In this document: positions 10,908-13,938 of the stretch, in pieces
Position numbering within the stretch: the first letter of the stretch is position 1
How the letters are laid out: every line of letters starts with the position of its first letter
The notes under the pieces: generated by a model
The model's input: only the letters and a program-made list of their open reading frames with translations
What the model was told of the DNA's origin: nothing
The model's database searches: none
Program-made: the position numbers and the translations under genes
Assembly (NCBI GenBank): GCA_036939975.1
Contig: JALLPB010000646.1
Coordinates: 1-13,938, forward strand
Reading direction: 5' to 3'
DNA from: Cyclostephanos tholiformis
Lineage: Eukaryota; Bacillariophyta; Thalassiosirophyceae; Thalassiosirales; Thalassiosiraceae
Length of the DNA: 13,938 bases

Positions 10908-13685
10908 CTAAGTATCCATCTTTTTTCCTAGACCGTTGATCTTCAGCAATAACCGATTCTTCTCATGGATCAATTCCCCATACCTTTTCTGTTTATTCAT
11001 CTCCACCTCTTCCAATGTTTCCACCTCTTCCGTCAACATTTCCAGACGAAGCGAAACGCCCTTAGTCTCGTGGGCACGTAGTCGGGTATAGACGCTTTGT
11101 TCGATGCGAGAATGTTGAAGTTCAGCGAAAGATTGGAGCGTAGAGTCGATGATGGCACTCGAACGTTGCACGTAGCCCCCGGTCTGAATTTGCAGTTTCT
11201 GTTCCAGCTTCGTGCAGGCCTTGGACATCGATTTTGTGGCATTTTGTATTACGCTATATTCGGCTTTAAGGGTTGAAATATCGTCGCACCCTTCGTGCCA
11301 TCCACTCCTACCGTTATCCGTAGAGAAGAACAAACCGGTTGCACCGTCGCGAGATGCCGCCATAGTCTCAGTTACAAGGGCATTCAACACATCGGCGTCT
11401 TCATCGTAGTACACACCTTTAGTAGAAGACAATAATTCTCGTTTCTCTTGAATCACAACCTTAAATTCCTGGGCGAGCAACAGCTTGGCGTTCTCCAGCG
11501 CTTCTTCTGGAAAATAATCTAGCAATACTTCTGGAATATCCTCCATCATCGATTGTTGCTTCCGCTTCTTGTCCTTCTTGTCTTTCTTCCCTCCACTCGA
11601 CACACCGGCGACGATAGGATCAAAAACCTGTGTGACGGGGTGACAGCGCGCATCGTGATTGATCAACGTCGCCATTTCCTCGTAAATTAGCCTCGTCGCC
11701 GCGTCCAATGACTTCTCGTCATCGTTAATCTCAGAGGCATCTACCAAGGAGCCACAAAGTCGATCCAAAACGTCCCCTCCCCTGGGACGAGGTAGGTCTC
11801 CCCGCTTTATCACCGAGGATTGCTCTTCGTAAAATTTCTCTGCCGCCCTCCGCAGGCGGTCCAATTCCTCCCTCTCCTCATCGGCTCGATCCATTGCGAT
11901 CATCTTCGCCCCCCCGTCGTCGTCGGCCTCGTCCACGACAGCATCCTCCGGCACGCCCAACTCGTACTCAAACTGCGGCGCGGGGAGATTCGCGAGCGCC
12001 TCTTCCAATTCCCTCCGCGCGCGCTTTGCCCGGCGACGCTCCTCCCGTGCCAATTCACGCAGGGAGACGTTTTTCGTGCTCGCGAATGTGGATGCACCGA
12101 AGGAGGACGCGCCGAGCGACGCTCCACCTACCGAGACCGCGTCGTCCTCATGATCTGTGACGGAGCGGAGTTCGGAGGGAGGCCTGCCCCCACGAGGATG
12201 ACGATTATCGCCACCATCACCGTCGCCTCCGGCGTTAAGGCCGAGCTCATCCCTACGGGGGGTGGCGTTCGTCCGAACGCTTCGTCCGCCGGCGGTAACA
12301 TCGTCCACGCCGCCACCGCCAGCTCTGACGATCATGGGGGTAGATCCGAAGGCAGCCGCGGCGGCGGCGGCGGACGCCCCCCCGTTCAACGACGCACCGG
12401 TTCCGGCACCCCCGTCCAGCAGGTGAGCGTTCTCCTCCCCGAGCAGGGGTGTCTGACCGGAAGATAGTGCACGGAGGTTCATGGCCTCGCGCTGGATGAC
12501 TTCCGATAGGGATGACCTTGCGGCGAGTGCCGACGCGGCGGGAGTGCGCATCGGCGTGGGCAGGGGCCGGTCGGAGTAATCCCCCAACAGCGCGTCGGTT
12601 GCGCCGCCGCCAACGGCATCCCCCTCCTCAGACGACAAAAGCGACGCGATCGCCGCTCGTTCCTCTTCCCCCGCCTTGGCGATCCTCCTTAGCTCATCGT
12701 CCCCAATCGTTGGCTCCGGCATGCTGAGCGTCCCCCTCTTCCTCGACGCGATGGGATCGTTCCGCCTCGAAACCTCTGCCACGACGTACTGCATGTTGCT
12801 CCTCTCGAGGCTTCTCAATCGCGACTCCTCCCTCTTCTGCCTCTCCTTCGCCTCCCTGTCCCTCGCGCGGGTCTGGCTCTCCGTGACGCGCCTGTAATCG
12901 ACGTCCTTGAGCCTTTGGTTCCTCAACGCCTCTGCCTTTGTATCCTCGTCGCGCGTGCCGTGAAATCCCGTGGGCGCGGGCTTGTGAAAAGGAATCTCCA
13001 CGCCGAGGTCGATTTCCCGACCTCTGCGTCCGCGCGTGCGCATCTCCGACGCGAGCAGTCCCGCGGCCTTGAGCTCCCGCCGCTTCTGAAGATCGGCCAT
13101 ACGCTTCGCCTCCGCGAGGGCCTTCTCGCGCTGCTTCCTCTTGGCCTTCTTCCCCTGCGTATTGGCGAGTCTGGCTCGTGCCTCCTGGAGCATCTCGATC
13201 TCGTCCTCGTCCATATCGACCGGATCCGGACGGGCCGGCCTCGTCTCCGGGTGGGGATCGATCTCACCAGGACGGAGGCCTCGCGCCGACGACAACGCCG
13301 CGATATCCGTCCCCCCCCCCGTCCCCTCCGCCGCGCCGGGCTCGGGGACGCCCGCGGCAGCCGCCGCCTCGTCGAGGAGCCTCTCGTACCTCTCCTGGCA
13401 CTGACCCGCCGTCCGACCGACGAGGGGCCCGATCGTTCTCCACTGGGCCGGCATGAGCTTCGCTAGGTGCAGGAGCTTCTCGTCCTCGGCGCGGCTCCAT
13501 TCCACCTTCCGAACGCTCGGATCGAGCCACTCGTTCCAACGCGCCTTGCACTGCTTCGCGGACTTGCGATTTAGTAGTGACGCCACACGAGCCCACTGCT
13601 GTTTGCCGTACTTCATGACGGCCGCCTTGAGGATCTCATCCTCGGAATTCTTCCACACCCCTCCCTTGATGAAGACTCGCACCAT
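10908..13685 (-). CDS. CDC5L: CDC5L/CEF1 Myb-repeat splicing factor (NineTeen complex)
   Basis: CDC5L is a core subunit of the Prp19/NineTeen complex, which stabilises U6 and the catalytic spliceosome in the nucleus. The protein has 925 residues (human CDC5L about 802). The N-terminus holds two near-canonical Myb repeats, IKGGVWKNSEDEILKAAV at 7-56 and WSRAEDEKLLHLAKLMPAQW at 58-107. Family signatures follow: a basic coiled stretch (about 160-215), EIPFHKPAPTGFHGT, SMPEPTIGDDEL, QREAMNLRALSSGQTPL and LPAPQFEYELGVPE. A C-terminal coiled coil (about 860-915) is the usual site for partner binding. The centre (about 350-540) carries Gly/Ala/Ser-rich low-complexity insertions, including a seven-alanine run, which explain the extra length. 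The start is ATAATGG with A at -3. The 5' half is strikingly GC-rich compared with the rest of the window. No intron is needed. Identification is strong. Confidence 0.94.
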   Translation of the reverse strand: MVRVFIKGGVWKNSEDEILKAAVMKYGKQQWARVASLLNRKSAKQCKARWNEWLDPSVRKVEWSRAEDEKLLHLAKLMPAQWRTIGPLVGRTAGQCQERYERLLDEAAAAAGVPEPGAAEGTGGGTDIAALSSARGLRPGEIDPHPETRPARPDPVDMDEDEIEMLQEARARLANTQGKKAKRKQREKALAEAKRMADLQKRRELKAAGLLASEMRTRGRRGREIDLGVEIPFHKPAPTGFHGTRDEDTKAEALRNQRLKDVDYRRVTESQTRARDREAKERQKREESRLRSLERSNMQYVVAEVSRRNDPIASRKRGTLSMPEPTIGDDELRRIAKAGEEERAAIASLLSSEEGDAVGGGATDALLGDYSDRPLPTPMRTPAASALAARSSLSEVIQREAMNLRALSSGQTPLLGEENAHLLDGGAGTGASLNGGASAAAAAAAFGSTPMIVRAGGGGVDDVTAGGRSVRTNATPRRDELGLNAGGDGDGGDNRHPRGGRPPSELRSVTDHEDDAVSVGGASLGASSFGASTFASTKNVSLRELAREERRRAKRARRELEEALANLPAPQFEYELGVPEDAVVDEADDDGGAKMIAMDRADEEREELDRLRRAAEKFYEEQSSVIKRGDLPRPRGGDVLDRLCGSLVDASEINDDEKSLDAATRLIYEEMATLINHDARCHPVTQVFDPIVAGVSSGGKKDKKDKKRKQQSMMEDIPEVLLDYFPEEALENAKLLLAQEFKVVIQEKRELLSSTKGVYYDEDADVLNALVTETMAASRDGATGLFFSTDNGRSGWHEGCDDISTLKAEYSVIQNATKSMSKACTKLEQKLQIQTGGYVQRSSAIIDSTLQSFAELQHSRIEQSVYTRLRAHETKGVSLRLEMLTEEVETLEEVEMNKQKRYGELIHEKNRLLLKINGLGKKMDT

Positions 13686-13938
13686 TATTTTGTTGCTATT
13701 CCTTAATTGTAATGCGATGCGGCGGATAGGCTAGGTAGGGGCGGGTCTGGATAATTCTACGAGTGTGGGGTCACAATTTTATTGAGAAAAATCATCCCGA
13801 CAGGCTCAGCGAATGGAGTGGTCTTAAATTTTTTTTTGGGGACAATTTTGGGGGGGTGCCGGAAGATGACGTCACATAGTGACACTCGGACACTCCCCAT
13901 CTTCCCCCCAACTTTGCCCCGCTCCTGTTTGGGGAGAA
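13686..13938 (-). promoter_or_regulatory. Upstream region of CDC5L with a perfect CRE (TGACGTCA)
   Basis: The 253 bases upstream of the CDC5L start contain no gene. A perfect palindromic CRE, TGACGTCA, lies at 13867-13874, about 180 bases upstream of the start codon. It is the classic bZIP-binding site, and TGACGT/ACGTCA elements are known to mediate CO2/cAMP responses in diatoms (the Phaeodactylum carbonic anhydrase promoter). Homopolymer runs (T near 13829, G near 13852) flank it. There is no obvious TATA box. The role here is inference. Confidence 0.4.

Noticed and set aside
11820..12467. 215-residue open frame on the + strand
   Set aside because: It is the antisense shadow of the GC-rich CDC5L coding region, with a low-complexity translation and no recognisable domain.
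12915..13466. 183-residue open frame on the + strand
   Set aside because: It is antisense to the Myb-repeat part of CDC5L, in a GC-rich sequence that leaves many frames open by chance.

Overview
This 13.9 kb window is eukaryotic nuclear DNA from a protist. The best fit is a diatom or close stramenopile alga. The signs are long, nearly intronless genes, one short (101-base) GT-AG intron, a piggyBac-type transposase relic of the kind I associate with diatoms and oomycetes, a Sec7 ARF-GEF with a long N-terminal arm, and a plant/alga-type phytochelatin synthase. The taxonomic call is inference, since no rRNA or organelle marker is present. I see no prokaryotic operon, CRISPR array, prophage, tRNA or rRNA.

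Layout. (1) Bases 1 to about 1840 hold a broken piggyBac-family transposase on the + strand (recognisable from about 590 to 1442). Clusters of palindromic ATTACC/GGTAAT motifs lie on both sides of it. (2) Bases 1840-7727, - strand, are one very large gene for a Sec7-PH ARF guanine nucleotide exchange factor of about 1928 residues, with a MABP-like region in its N-terminal half. Its only evident intron (3065-3165) lies inside the Sec7 domain; without splicing the gene looks like two. (3) A roughly 400-base divergent promoter region separates it from (4) a 150-residue twin-CX9C protein on the + strand (8124-8576), probably of the mitochondrial intermembrane space. (5) Bases 8577-9323 are non-coding and contain a 188-base Tc1/mariner-type MITE that is almost entirely a hairpin. 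(6) Bases 9383-9690, - strand, carry a decayed fragment of a Prp43/DHX15-like DEAH helicase, with DKAH in place of DEAH. (7) The + strand phytochelatin synthase (frame open 9324-10814) has an intact Cys-His-Asp triad. Its annotated N-terminus runs antisense through the helicase fragment, so its true start is doubtful. (8) Convergent with it, 93 bases away, is CDC5L/CEF1 (10908-13685, - strand), the Myb-repeat protein of the spliceosomal NineTeen complex.

The four intact genes serve separate housekeeping roles (vesicle traffic, mitochondrial protein folding, metal detoxification, splicing) and are not an operon or a joint system. I found no convincing new multi-gene system. The most useful observations are the debris around the phytochelatin synthase start (MITE plus helicase fragment), the MABP-Sec7-PH architecture, and the unusually long linker of the twin-CX9C protein.
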